From positions 25,564-89,563 of the forward strand of contig JAFLCL010000005.1 of assembly GCA_017303575.1 (NCBI GenBank): a stretch of DNA of 64,000 bases. The letters run 5' to 3'. Every line of letters begins with the position of its first letter. Within the stretch, counting starts at the first letter, position 1. Positions 47,093-55,498 of the stretch are shown here, piece after piece. The notes under the pieces are model-generated. The model saw only the letters and a program-made list of their open reading frames with translations, had not been told where the DNA came from and did not search any database. This stretch comes from Deltaproteobacteria bacterium (lineage in GTDB: Bacteria > Myxococcota_A > Polyangia > Polyangiales > Sandaracinaceae). The translations under genes were made by a program, and so were the position numbers.

Positions 47093-48430
47093 TCAGGCGT
47101 GCGAGCGGGTCGCTTCGCCGCTGACGATCGTCGGTGCGGGTGACGCATTCAGCTTGAGCGCCCACCAGGCGCAGCTCGCGCGGGCGAGCCCCGAGAACAC
47201 GAACAAGAGTCGGAACGGTCCGATGCCGAGCACGTCGTCCGGCAGCACGCGCACGAGCGATCCTGCGACGAGCGACGCGCCGGCCCACGAGAGACCGAGC
47301 GCGAGCGAGGACCACGCGAGCACGTAGGGGCGATCCTCGGGCTTGCCGATGCCCAGCGGGTGCGCGCTCACCGCGATCTGTTGACCACCCCAGAGCACAC
47401 CGCTCAGCACCGCGTCGAGCGCGAGCGGCCACCACGTGTGCTCGTCGCACACGCTCCAGAGGAGCGGCATCACGCCGATGCCGAGCGAGCAGAGCGCCAG
47501 CTCGCGGCTCGCGCCGAAACGATCGACGCGCGCGCCCCACACGTGCGCGCTCATCACGCGCGTGACCACGACCACGATCCCGTGCGCAGCGATGAGGCGA
47601 TAGCCGCCGTGCATCGTGGTGAGGACGTGCATGGTGAAGAACGCGGCACCAGGCGCGACGGCGATGCCCCAGAGGATCTGGTAGCGGAGGAAACGTCGCA
47701 GCGCAGGATCGGCGAGCTGCGTGCGGGCGCGCGCGAGTGAGGACGAGAGCGACTCGGTCGACGCGTCACGCGTGTGCTCGTCGGCACCGCGGAGGAGCAA
47801 GGTCGAGATCGCACCGAGGCCCACGACGAGCACGCCCAGCACACCGAGCACCGGCAGCGGCACGCGACCATCGCTCGCTTCACGCGCGACCTCGAGGCGA
47901 TCACCCCGATCGAGCAGCGTCGCGATCAGCAGCGCCGCGACCGATCCGCCGAGGGCGGCGACCCACGTGCGCGTACCGAAGAAGCGGCCGCGCACGGAGG
48001 GTGGAACGGCGTCGCCGATCCACGAGCCCTGCGCGTTCTGCGCGAACATCGAGAAGATGCTGGCGATCGCACACGTCGCGAGGAGCAGCGCGCGACCTGC
48101 CGGGCCCACGTCGCCGAGCAACGCCAGCGCCGCGAGCGGGAGCCATGCGAGGCGGGCGACGAGCATCGCCGCGAGCACCAAGCGCTTGCGTGATCCACGC
48201 GCGCTCGCCATCGCCGCGGGCACGTGCATCGCCTGCGCGGCCGTCGAGATCGACTGCACGCTCGAGACCGTGCCTGCATCGCCGCCGAGCGCGAGCGCCC
48301 ACGCCGTGAGCACCGAGCCGCTCGTCAGCCACAGCACACACTCCGAGGCTGCGCCCTCGAGCGCGAAGCGCCGCAGGGTGCGGCGTTGCGCCGGGTCGCG
48401 GACCTCGGAGAGGAACGACGGTCTTGGCAC
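47093..48430 (-). CDS. Major facilitator superfamily transporter
   Basis: 445 aa with about twelve hydrophobic helices in two halves separated by an Arg/Ser-rich cytosolic loop (LLLRGADEHTRDASTESLSS). Helical stretches include VLAAMLVARLAWLPLAALAL, AALGGSVAALLIATLL and VLGVLGVLVVGLGAISTLLL. A loop GDAVPPSVRGRFFGTR sits where MFS proteins have a charged motif. The substrate is not predictable. The start is GTG at 48430, since no ATG lies near. It is divergent from the acyl-CoA synthetase gene (94 bp apart). Confidence 0.85.
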   Translation of the reverse strand: MPRPSFLSEVRDPAQRRTLRRFALEGAASECVLWLTSGSVLTAWALALGGDAGTVSSVQSISTAAQAMHVPAAMASARGSRKRLVLAAMLVARLAWLPLAALALLGDVGPAGRALLLATCAIASIFSMFAQNAQGSWIGDAVPPSVRGRFFGTRTWVAALGGSVAALLIATLLDRGDRLEVAREASDGRVPLPVLGVLGVLVVGLGAISTLLLRGADEHTRDASTESLSSSLARARTQLADPALRRFLRYQILWGIAVAPGAAFFTMHVLTTMHGGYRLIAAHGIVVVVTRVMSAHVWGARVDRFGASRELALCSLGIGVMPLLWSVCDEHTWWPLALDAVLSGVLWGGQQIAVSAHPLGIGKPEDRPYVLAWSSLALGLSWAGASLVAGSLVRVLPDDVLGIGPFRLLFVFSGLARASCAWWALKLNASPAPTIVSGEATRSHA

Positions 48431-48498
48431 GGTGGCTCGGTGCTAAGGGCAAACGAAGGACGCGGCAAGAAACCAACGTCGACGCGAGCGATGTTCCC

Positions 48499-48504
48499 TA
48501 TAGT
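48499..48504 (+). promoter_or_regulatory. Putative -10 element of the acyl-CoA synthetase gene
   Basis: TATAGT matches the -10 consensus at 5/6 positions and lies 20 bp before the TTG start, implying a leader of about 14 bases that still contains the GGAGGG ribosome binding site. No good -35 is seen at the expected distance. Confidence 0.4.
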
Positions 48505-48524
48505 CGGCCGTCCCGGAGGGAACC

Positions 48525-50321
48525 TTGACCGAGTCGATCCCCGCCCGTCTCTTCCGCGCCGCCGAGATCCACCCCGAGCGGCCTGCCTACTTCGCGAAGC
48601 GCGGTGGCGCGTGGCGATCGACGTCGTACGCGCAGTATGCCGACGAGGTGAAGCAGGCAGCGCGCGCGCTGGTGTCGCTCGGCTTCCAGCCGGGTCAGCG
48701 CATCTGCATCCTCGGCTTCAACCGACCGGAGTGGACGATCCTCGATCTGGCGACCATGGCCGCCGGGGGCGCGCCCGCGGGCATCTACACCACGTGCTCC
48801 GCCGACGAGGTGCAGTACATCCTCGAGCACTCCGAAGCACCGCTGGTGCTCGTCGAGGACGAAGGACAGCTGCGCAAGGTCGAGGCGCGACGCAGCAAGC
48901 TGCCGGCGCTCAAGCACATCGTCGCGATGCGCGGCGCGCGCATCGACGGCGCGACCGGCGTGCTCTCGTGGGAAGACTTCCTCGCGCGGGGCGATGCGAC
49001 GAACGTGAAGGAGATCACGGAGCGAGTGGCCGCCATCGCGCCGAGCGGGCTCGCGACGCTGATCTACACGTCGGGCACCACGGGGCCGCCGAAGGCCGTG
49101 ATGCTGAGCCACGAGAACCTCACGTGGACGGCCGACTGCCTCCAGCGCGTGGCGTTCGCCGAGGCGCCGCCCGAGGGCATGCGCACGCTCAGCTACCTGC
49201 CGCTCTCGCACATCGCCGAGCAGATGGTGTCGATCCACTGCGCGGTCACGCTCGGCAACACGATCTACTTCGCCGAGTCGATCGACAAGATCGCCGACAA
49301 CCTCAAGGACTGTCGCCCGCACCTCTTCTTCGGCGTGCCGCGCATCTGGGAGAAGTTCCACGCGGCGATCGGCACCAAGCTCGCGGCCGCCACCGGCGCG
49401 AAGGCGCAGATCGCGAAGTGGGCGCGCGGCGTAGGCACCCAGGCCAGCGCTGGGCGCGCGAAGGGACAGGATCCCTCGGGCCTGCTGGGCCTCCAGTACA
49501 AGCTCGCGACGCGCGCGGTGTTCGCGCCGACGAAGCAGGCGATCGGGCTCGATCAGGCGGTGGTGCTGGTGTCGGGCGCGGCGCCGATCGCCAAGGAGGT
49601 CATCGAGTTCTTCGCGAGCCTCGACCTCTTCGTGCAGGAGATCTACGGCCAGAGCGAGGACTGCGGGCCGACCTCCTTCAACCTCGCGCGTCGGACGAAG
49701 TTCGGCTCCGTCGGCATTCCGCTGCCGGGCGTCGACGTTCGCATCGCGGAGGACGGCGAGATCATGGTGCGCGGCAAGAACGTCTTCCTCGGGTACTTCA
49801 AGGACGAGGAGGCGACCAAGGCCACGCTGACGAGCGATGGATGGCTCCACACGGGTGATCTCGGGAAGGTCGACGACGACGGCTTCCTCTGGATCACCGG
49901 CCGCAAGAAGGAGATCATCATCACCGCGGGCGGAAAGAACATCACGCCGAAGAACATCGAAGAGGCCGTGAAGACCGCCTCCCCCGTGATCGCCGAGTGC
50001 GTGGTGATCGGCGACCGTCGGAAGTTCCTCTCGATGCTCGTGTGGCTCGAGCCCGACGCGGCCAAGCGCTTCCTCGAAGGCAAGGGCGCGCCCGTGCGTG
50101 ATGCGCTCCACGAGAGCCCCGAGCTGCGCGCGGAGGTTCAGCGCGCGATCGACGTGGCGAACGAATCGCTCGCGCGCGTGGAGCAGATCAAGAAGCTCAC
50201 GCTCTGCGGGCGCGCGCTGTCGATCGACACCGGCGAGCTGACGCCGACGCTGAAGGTGAAGCGCAACAAGGTGGTCGCGAGCTTCGCGAAGGAGATCGAC
50301 GCGATGTACGAGGGCGACTGA
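48525..50321 (+). CDS. Long-chain acyl-CoA synthetase (AMP-forming)
   Basis: 598 aa, ANL superfamily. It activates fatty acids to acyl-CoA via acyl-adenylate. Motifs: the ATP-binding P-loop LIYTSGTTGPPKAVMLSHEN, then LSYLPLSHIAEQMV, FGVPRIWEKFH, IYGQSEDCGPTSFN, DGWLHTGDLG, GFLWITGRKKEIIITAGGKN (hinge and A10 region split) and the terminal LTPTLKVKRNKV with the catalytic Lys. The length and the internal AQIAKWARGVGTQA insertion are typical of the FACL/bubblegum-like group. The start is TTG at 48525 with GGAGGG 5 bases before it. It could feed the acyl-CoA dehydrogenase pair elsewhere in the window, but there is no physical linkage. Confidence 0.95.
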   Translation: MTESIPARLFRAAEIHPERPAYFAKRGGAWRSTSYAQYADEVKQAARALVSLGFQPGQRICILGFNRPEWTILDLATMAAGGAPAGIYTTCSADEVQYILEHSEAPLVLVEDEGQLRKVEARRSKLPALKHIVAMRGARIDGATGVLSWEDFLARGDATNVKEITERVAAIAPSGLATLIYTSGTTGPPKAVMLSHENLTWTADCLQRVAFAEAPPEGMRTLSYLPLSHIAEQMVSIHCAVTLGNTIYFAESIDKIADNLKDCRPHLFFGVPRIWEKFHAAIGTKLAAATGAKAQIAKWARGVGTQASAGRAKGQDPSGLLGLQYKLATRAVFAPTKQAIGLDQAVVLVSGAAPIAKEVIEFFASLDLFVQEIYGQSEDCGPTSFNLARRTKFGSVGIPLPGVDVRIAEDGEIMVRGKNVFLGYFKDEEATKATLTSDGWLHTGDLGKVDDDGFLWITGRKKEIIITAGGKNITPKNIEEAVKTASPVIAECVVIGDRRKFLSMLVWLEPDAAKRFLEGKGAPVRDALHESPELRAEVQRAIDVANESLARVEQIKKLTLCGRALSIDTGELTPTLKVKRNKVVASFAKEIDAMYEGD

Positions 50322-50350
50322 GTCGAGGGACCTCTGGCCCCACGAGAGGC

Positions 50351-52708
50351 TCAGGGTCCGCAGCCGAAGCGTCGCGATGCGATGCCGTTGATCGGCGCGT
50401 TCCAGAGCCCGAACGTGAGCGCGCGCTGACCCGCGGTGCTCGGCGTCGCCACGACAGCGTCGGGGAACCAGCCGCCGTCGAACATCTCCACGTACGGGGC
50501 GCCGGTGTCGGGTCGGAGGCGTCGGAAGTCGGGCGCGACGCCGACGTAGATCTCGCCGCCGCCTGCGTCGACGCGCGGTCCATTGCTGCTCGTGCCGATG
50601 CTCGCGACGCTCCCGACGAAGCTCATCGTGGTCGTGTCCAGCAAGCCAGCGCTGGGCGCGCCCGTCATCTGATCCCGCCACGTCATCACGACGCGGCCCG
50701 ACACCGACTCGAGCGCGGCGCGCACGTCGATCTCGACCGAGCCGCCGTTGAGGTAGCCGTAGACGCTCGCAGGCGTCGCCGCCGCGTCGAACACGCGCGC
50801 CACGATCGCCTGCGCCGCGCCGCTGGCGCGATCCGACGAGATCGCGACGAACGCGCCGCCGCGGATCGGCGAGACTTGGACGTAGTCGAGCATCATGCGC
50901 CCAGCCATGATGCCGGCCGGCGGCGTGGCCCACGCGCCCGCGCGCCAGACGCCCGCGTGCACGAGCGCGGCGTTGCCGATCACGACGCCCACGTCGCCCG
51001 TGGTGCCGCGGACGGCAGCCACCGACGTGGCGCCGTTGAAGCCCTCGGCCGTCGGCGTGCTCACGACGCCCGCGGTCGACACGGACACGCGCTGCACGCG
51101 ACCACCGGTGCCGCCGAAGCTCAGGTAGAAGACCTGCCACGCCGAGCCGTCCCACGCGATGGCCGCGGGCGCGAAGACCCCGAGGCCCGCTGCGGACTCG
51201 ACCGCTGTCGAGGACGCGATGCGGATCGTCGAGCCGGTGGGAGAGCCCGTGTTGCCGAACGTGCGCATCGAGAGGACGTTGCCGGTGCCCGACTCGTCCC
51301 GGAACATGAGGACTGCGCCTCCGTTGGTCGCGTCGCGCCACGCCGCCGCGACCACGCGTGTGCGGAAGTCGCCGTCTGCGAAGCCGCCCACGGGCGGACG
51401 AAGCATCACGGCGCCCTCGTCGACGAAGCCATCGCAGTCCTGATCGACAGCATCGCAGAGCTCGCCCGGCGGCATACACGACGAGGGCGCACACGTGTCG
51501 TTGCACACCTGCGTGCCGACGTAGCTGCACGTGCCCGAGCCGCTCGAGCCGGTGCACGCGCTCACGCTGCCCCGCACGCACGTGAACGTCTCGTCGTCGA
51601 GGCCATCGCAGTCGTCGTCGAGCCCGTTGCACACCTCCGCGGGATAACGGCACGTCGCCGACGCGGCGGTCGCGCACGTCACCGTGGCGGTCGCCGAGCC
51701 CGACTCGCACGAGCACGGCGCGCCGACGCCGAGGCCCATGAACGAGAAGCCCTCGTCGATGTTCGCATCGCAGTCTTCGTTCACGCCGTCGCACGATTCG
51801 GAGGCTCCCGGGTACACGAGAGCGTCGGCGTCGTCGCAGTCGCCGTTCATCACGGACGTGCCCGAGGGCGGGGCGCACGCGAGCGTCCCCGCGCCCGTGC
51901 CGAAGCCATCCCCATCGCCGTCCGCGTAGAACAAGCGGTTCGTCGTCTCGCAGCCGTCCGACCCCGAGGTGCCGAGGTCGCCGTTGCAGTCCACGAACGC
52001 CCCCTCGCAGACGTACTCGCACGTCCCCATGTCGCACGCGCGACGCGTGTTGGGGAGCATCGGACAGATCGTCGTGCACGAGCCGCAGTGCGTGACGTCG
52101 GAGCCCATCACGTCGACGCACGTTCCGTCGCAGTTCGTCTCACTGCCGGTGCAGCCGCTCACGCAGGTGCCGATCGCACCGTTACAGACGGGCGTGGCGC
52201 CTCCACAGGCGTGGTCACAGCTACCGCAGTCGCTCGCTGTGTTGAGCTGCTGCTCGCAGCCGTTGGACTCTTCGAGATCGCAGTCGTCGAACCCGTCCTC
52301 GCAGTCGTAGTCGCAGCCGAGCTCGTCGCATGCTGGCGTCGAGTTGTCGCGATCGGCGCAGACCATGCCGCACTCGCCGCAGTTCGAGACGTCGAGCGTC
52401 AGATCGACGCACTCGCCGCCGCAACATTCCTCGCCGCGCTCGCAAGCAGGGTCGCACTCCGATGGAATGCCGCTGTCCGGTCGCGGTCCGGTGTCGGGCG
52501 TGGGCCCCGTGTCGCGAGGCGATCCGCCGTCGTCGTCCACACCGGTGTCGTCGGTGCTCACGCGCGCGTCGATGCCCGCGTCCGAGCCATCGCCGCCGTG
52601 GAACGAGCCGAAGTTCGTGAGCGCGGTGCACGCCGCGAGCGGAAGCGCGAGCGCACCGACGAGGGCGAGGCGCGTCATCGACGAACGACCGAGCGAAGAT
52701 GAAGACAT
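50351..52708 (-). CDS. MopE-motif lipoprotein with C-terminal beta-propeller-like region
   Basis: 785 aa. Lipobox LAAC (Cys27) is followed by an acidic Asp/Gly/Pro linker (to ~85). A long Cys-rich region (about 85-430) comes next. It contains CERGEECCGGECVDL, several CGxCxxxC elements (NCGECGMVC, HCGSCTTIC), a calcium-binding-like DGDGDGFG segment with DCDDADALVYPGA, and MopE-type motifs (CDGVNEDCDANIDEG, CNGLDDDCDGLDDE, CDAVDQDCDGFVDEG). The C-terminal ~350 residues are repeating beta strands without Cys (AIAWDGSAWQVFYLS, VSPIRGGAFVAISSD, GRVVMTWRDQMTG), suggesting a propeller. Start ATG 52708, 8 bases after AAGG; ATG 52678 is a possible alternative. It lies 2 bp after the TPR gene. Confidence 0.88.
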   Translation of the reverse strand: MSSSSLGRSSMTRLALVGALALPLAACTALTNFGSFHGGDGSDAGIDARVSTDDTGVDDDGGSPRDTGPTPDTGPRPDSGIPSECDPACERGEECCGGECVDLTLDVSNCGECGMVCADRDNSTPACDELGCDYDCEDGFDDCDLEESNGCEQQLNTASDCGSCDHACGGATPVCNGAIGTCVSGCTGSETNCDGTCVDVMGSDVTHCGSCTTICPMLPNTRRACDMGTCEYVCEGAFVDCNGDLGTSGSDGCETTNRLFYADGDGDGFGTGAGTLACAPPSGTSVMNGDCDDADALVYPGASESCDGVNEDCDANIDEGFSFMGLGVGAPCSCESGSATATVTCATAASATCRYPAEVCNGLDDDCDGLDDETFTCVRGSVSACTGSSGSGTCSYVGTQVCNDTCAPSSCMPPGELCDAVDQDCDGFVDEGAVMLRPPVGGFADGDFRTRVVAAAWRDATNGGAVLMFRDESGTGNVLSMRTFGNTGSPTGSTIRIASSTAVESAAGLGVFAPAAIAWDGSAWQVFYLSFGGTGGRVQRVSVSTAGVVSTPTAEGFNGATSVAAVRGTTGDVGVVIGNAALVHAGVWRAGAWATPPAGIMAGRMMLDYVQVSPIRGGAFVAISSDRASGAAQAIVARVFDAAATPASVYGYLNGGSVEIDVRAALESVSGRVVMTWRDQMTGAPSAGLLDTTTMSFVGSVASIGTSSNGPRVDAGGGEIYVGVAPDFRRLRPDTGAPYVEMFDGGWFPDAVVATPSTAGQRALTFGLWNAPINGIASRRFGCGP

Positions 52709-52710
52709 GC

Positions 52711-53604
52711 TCAGAACCTTCCCTGCGCGGAGACGAAACAACCGTCGGACGTGCAAGCACCGCCGAGCCCGAACGCGTCGGCGCGTGCCTCGTCCGAAGT
52801 GCCGCTCGACGACGTCAGATCGACGATGGCGAGCACGAGGCCCGTGCCGATCGCGAGCGCGCCAGTGATCCACAGCACGTCGGTCACGATGGCGAGGCCC
52901 TGACCACTCGAGCGCGTGCTCTCGAAGCCTGGCGGGCACGTGCCGTCCGCGCTGCACGTGCGATCGAGGGTCGAGCGCGCGTCGAGCGCGAGCACGCCGG
53001 TGATGATGCTCGCGACCACCAGGGCACCACCGACGCCCACGACGACCCAAGGCACGACGCCCAGACCACCGCTCGAAGAAGACTGCGTGCCGCCCGACGC
53101 CTGCTCGGAGCCCGTGCTCGTCTGCGTCTGGGCCTGCGTCTCGGTGCCTGTCGAGGTCTCGGTTGCGCTGCCAGTCGTGGTGTCGGTCTCCGTCTCGGTG
53201 CCCGTCGTCGTCGAGGTCCCGGACAGGCGCGCCTCGAGCACACGCAAGCGCGCCTCGAGCTGCGTGCGTCGCTCACCCGCCTCGAGCGACGGCACGTAGA
53301 GACGCAGCGTCTCGGCCGCATGCACGTCGTCGCCCGCGTCGCGGTAGGCGAGGAAGAGATTGTAGAGGAGCTCGGTGCGACCGCTCAGGCGATGCGCCTC
53401 CGCGAACTCCCGCGCCGCATCGGCGAAACGGCCCGTGTCGTAGTAGCGACGACCGAGCTCGAAGCGCATGCGCGCCTCTTCGTCTCCCGACAAACCCGCA
53501 GCATCTGCGGCGTCTGCGGCCGACTGCGCCGACGCCAACGACGACGCCATCGATCCCGAGAGCAAGATCAACAGCACCAACCAACCGCGACCCGAGAGGC
53601 TCAT
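52711..53604 (-). CDS. Exported TPR protein with Thr/Ser/Glu linker and two membrane helices
   Basis: 297 aa. A signal peptide or first helix (GWLVLLILLSGSMASSLASA) is followed by about two TPR units (ARMRFELGRRYYDTGRFADA, AHRLSGRTELLYNLFLAYRD) and a Leu/Glu coil. A low-complexity linker of Thr/Glu/Ser/Gln (about 60 residues) leads to a membrane helix (VVPWVVVGVGGALVVASIIT), a Cys-containing loop and a second helix (VLWITGALAIGTGLVLAIV). I chose ATG 53604 because GGAGGG is then 6 bases away; for ATG 53610 it would be adjacent. This layout recurs in myxobacteria. The downstream MopE lipoprotein starts 2 bp after the stop, so the two probably act together at the envelope. Confidence 0.85.
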   Translation of the reverse strand: MSLSGRGWLVLLILLSGSMASSLASAQSAADAADAAGLSGDEEARMRFELGRRYYDTGRFADAAREFAEAHRLSGRTELLYNLFLAYRDAGDDVHAAETLRLYVPSLEAGERRTQLEARLRVLEARLSGTSTTTGTETETDTTTGSATETSTGTETQAQTQTSTGSEQASGGTQSSSSGGLGVVPWVVVGVGGALVVASIITGVLALDARSTLDRTCSADGTCPPGFESTRSSGQGLAIVTDVLWITGALAIGTGLVLAIVDLTSSSGTSDEARADAFGLGGACTSDGCFVSAQGRF

Positions 53605-53675
53605 CGACATCCCTCCGAACGCCTCGATGATAGCGGAACCCCAGAGCACGGGCAGTTTCCGGCGGCTCCGCGAAC

Positions 53676-53704
53676 TTGACCGGGGGTCGCGCCGTCGATA
53701 TTCG
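53676..53704 (+). promoter_or_regulatory. Putative promoter placing the RNA start at the ATG (leaderless)
   Basis: TTGACC (53676-53681) and TATTCG (53699-53704) are 17 bp apart. The expected RNA start, 7 bases after the -10, is 53711, the first base of the ATG. No ribosome binding site is visible, so a leaderless mRNA is possible. Confidence 0.4.
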
Positions 53705-53710
53705 AGAGCC

Positions 53711-54796
53711 ATGACGGACCCCACGCCGAAGCCGAAGAGCGCGCGTCGCGGCTGGCTCCTCGCGCTCAAGGTCCTCGTGACGCTCAGCCTTCTGGGGTGG
53801 CTCGTGCGCCAGATGGTCCTTCGTGATGGCGTGGACGCCTTGCTCGAGCGCGCATCACACCTCTCTCCTGTGTGGGTCGTGGCGGCCGTCGCGCTGCACT
53901 TCGGTTCGGCGAGCGCGGGCGTCCTGCGCTGGCGCACGTTGCTCACGGCGCGCGGCATCTCGCAGCCGTGGAGCGTGCTCTTCCGATCGTTCTTCGTCGG
54001 CCGCTTCCTCGGCGCCTTCACGCCCTCGACCACGGGCCTGGACGGCTACCGTCTGTGGGACATCGGACGACGCACGAACGACTACACGACGAGCGGCGCC
54101 GTGATCCTCGTCGAGAAGCTCGTGGGCCTCGTGGGCATGGCCACCGTGTGTCTCGCGCTCCTCCCGTTCGGCTTGCTGGAGCGGCTCGGCATGATCGGCG
54201 TGCTCGTCGCGGTCGGCATGGCGAGCGTCGCGCTCGTCGGTCTCTTCGTGCTCTCGAGCCCCGCGCGCGCGAGCGCGATCGCGAGGCTGATGCCGGGCCC
54301 CTTGCGGGGACGCGCGACCAAGCTCGCCGAGGCGCTCGCCGGCGGCATCTCGATGAAGACGCTCGCGATCGCGCTCGGCCTCGGCATCGTCTCGCACGCA
54401 TGCCTGTCTGCGACGTTCGCGGCCAGCGGCCTCGCCGTCGGCATCGCCCTCCCTCCCCTCGCGCTCCTCGCCGTCGGCAACGCGATCGTGATCTCGGTGC
54501 TCTTGCCGGTCTCGATCGGCGGCGTCGGTGTGCGTGAAGGCGTCGCCGTCGCGCTGCTCGTCTCCGCGGGCGATGGCACCGTGACCACCACCGACGCGAT
54601 GTTGCTCGCGCTCGTCGGCTACCTCACGGGCCAGGCGCCTGCGCTCGTGGGCGGGGCGTGGCTCGCGCTCTCGCGCGACGGCGCGCGCCCGGAGACGCCT
54701 GCATTAGCGAGCCCGGCGGCCTCGAGCCCCGTCGCTTCGAGCACCGGCATCGCGTCGAGCACCCTCGCGTCGAACAGTGCGATAGCCTCCGCCTGA
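53711..54796 (+). CDS. Lysylphosphatidylglycerol synthase-type / UPF0104 flippase-like membrane protein
   Basis: 361 aa with about eight membrane helices. It belongs to the LPG_synthase_TM (UPF0104) group: WRTLLTARGISQPW, RSFFVGRFLGAFTPSTTGLD, GAVILVEKLVGL and LLPVSIGGVGVREGVAVALL are the family landmarks. Only the membrane part is present; there is no soluble aminoacyl-transferase domain, so lipid translocation or another membrane role is more likely than lysyl transfer. The C-terminal ~45 residues are an Ala/Ser/Thr-rich tail. A gene for an acetyltransferase begins 5 bp later and phosphofructokinase follows. Confidence 0.88.
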   Translation: MTDPTPKPKSARRGWLLALKVLVTLSLLGWLVRQMVLRDGVDALLERASHLSPVWVVAAVALHFGSASAGVLRWRTLLTARGISQPWSVLFRSFFVGRFLGAFTPSTTGLDGYRLWDIGRRTNDYTTSGAVILVEKLVGLVGMATVCLALLPFGLLERLGMIGVLVAVGMASVALVGLFVLSSPARASAIARLMPGPLRGRATKLAEALAGGISMKTLAIALGLGIVSHACLSATFAASGLAVGIALPPLALLAVGNAIVISVLLPVSIGGVGVREGVAVALLVSAGDGTVTTTDAMLLALVGYLTGQAPALVGGAWLALSRDGARPETPALASPAASSPVASSTGIASSTLASNSAIASA

Positions 54797-54801
54797 CATC
54801 C

Positions 54802-55488
54802 ATGGCGAGCACGAAGTCGAAGCCCAAGTCGGCGCCCCAGGCACCCGCGCCCAAGGCTCCTCCTGCCAAGCCCCGCAAGACGACGCGTCCTCCGCGCAAG
54901 CCCGACGTCTTCGACACGAAGATCAGCTCGACGCAGACTGCGGAGCTCACGGTTCGTCGCATGCACCGTCGCGACATGAACCGGGTGTGGGAGTTCTTGA
55001 AGCTCTCGTTCCGCGACGTGAACCGCGAGACCGTCGAGTACCAGCGCCCGCGTAGCAAGGAGCGCTTCGAGGAGACGTACGACGACGAGGGCGTCGAGCA
55101 GCTCGTCTTCGAGGTGGGCGACGACATCGTCGGCTACGCCGAGTGCGCGTACGAGGTCACGGGCTCGGACAACTGGATCAACCCGCGCTACTTCGAGACG
55201 CGCGACATGCAGCCGCTCTTCGTCGAGGAGCTCGCGACACATCCCGAGTACACGGGCCGCGGCGTCGGCAGCTTCATGATGGAGCAGCTGGAGCACCTGG
55301 CCCGCGTTCACGGGTGCACGCACCTCGTGCTCGAGGTCGCGGAGAACAACGAGCATGCGCTCGCGTTCTACCGTCGCCGCAGCTTCACCAAGCTCGACGC
55401 CGCGATCTTCATGGCCAAGCGCCTCGAGCGTGGCCCCGAGCTCTTGCCGCCTCGCAAGCTCAAGCCCGTGCGACCCGCGAGCGAGTAG
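54802..55488 (+). CDS. GNAT-family N-acetyltransferase
   Basis: 228 aa. The first ~40 residues are a Lys/Pro/Ala-rich basic tail. A GNAT fold follows: LTVRRMHRRDMNRVWEFL, QLVFEVGDDIVGYAECAYEV, FVEELATHPEYTGRGVGSFM (the acetyl-CoA-binding TGRGVGS loop), LVLEVAENNEHALAFYRRR and SFTKLDA. The substrate is unknown. I chose ATG 54802 because residues from the upstream frame are shadow-like. It lies in the same operon as the flippase-like gene (5 bp upstream) and pfkA (10 bp downstream). Confidence 0.93.
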   Translation: MASTKSKPKSAPQAPAPKAPPAKPRKTTRPPRKPDVFDTKISSTQTAELTVRRMHRRDMNRVWEFLKLSFRDVNRETVEYQRPRSKERFEETYDDEGVEQLVFEVGDDIVGYAECAYEVTGSDNWINPRYFETRDMQPLFVEELATHPEYTGRGVGSFMMEQLEHLARVHGCTHLVLEVAENNEHALAFYRRRSFTKLDAAIFMAKRLERGPELLPPRKLKPVRPASE

Positions 55489-55498
55489 CATCGGTCGC

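Noticed and set aside
50334..50352. CCTCT...AGAGG inverted repeat between convergent genes
   Set aside because: Five-base stem overlapping the stop region of the minus-strand gene; too weak to call a terminator.
48498..52121. 1207-codon minus-strand open frame
   Set aside because: It crosses the acyl-CoA synthetase in antisense and the MopE lipoprotein in another frame; Arg/Asp-rich composition, no domains.
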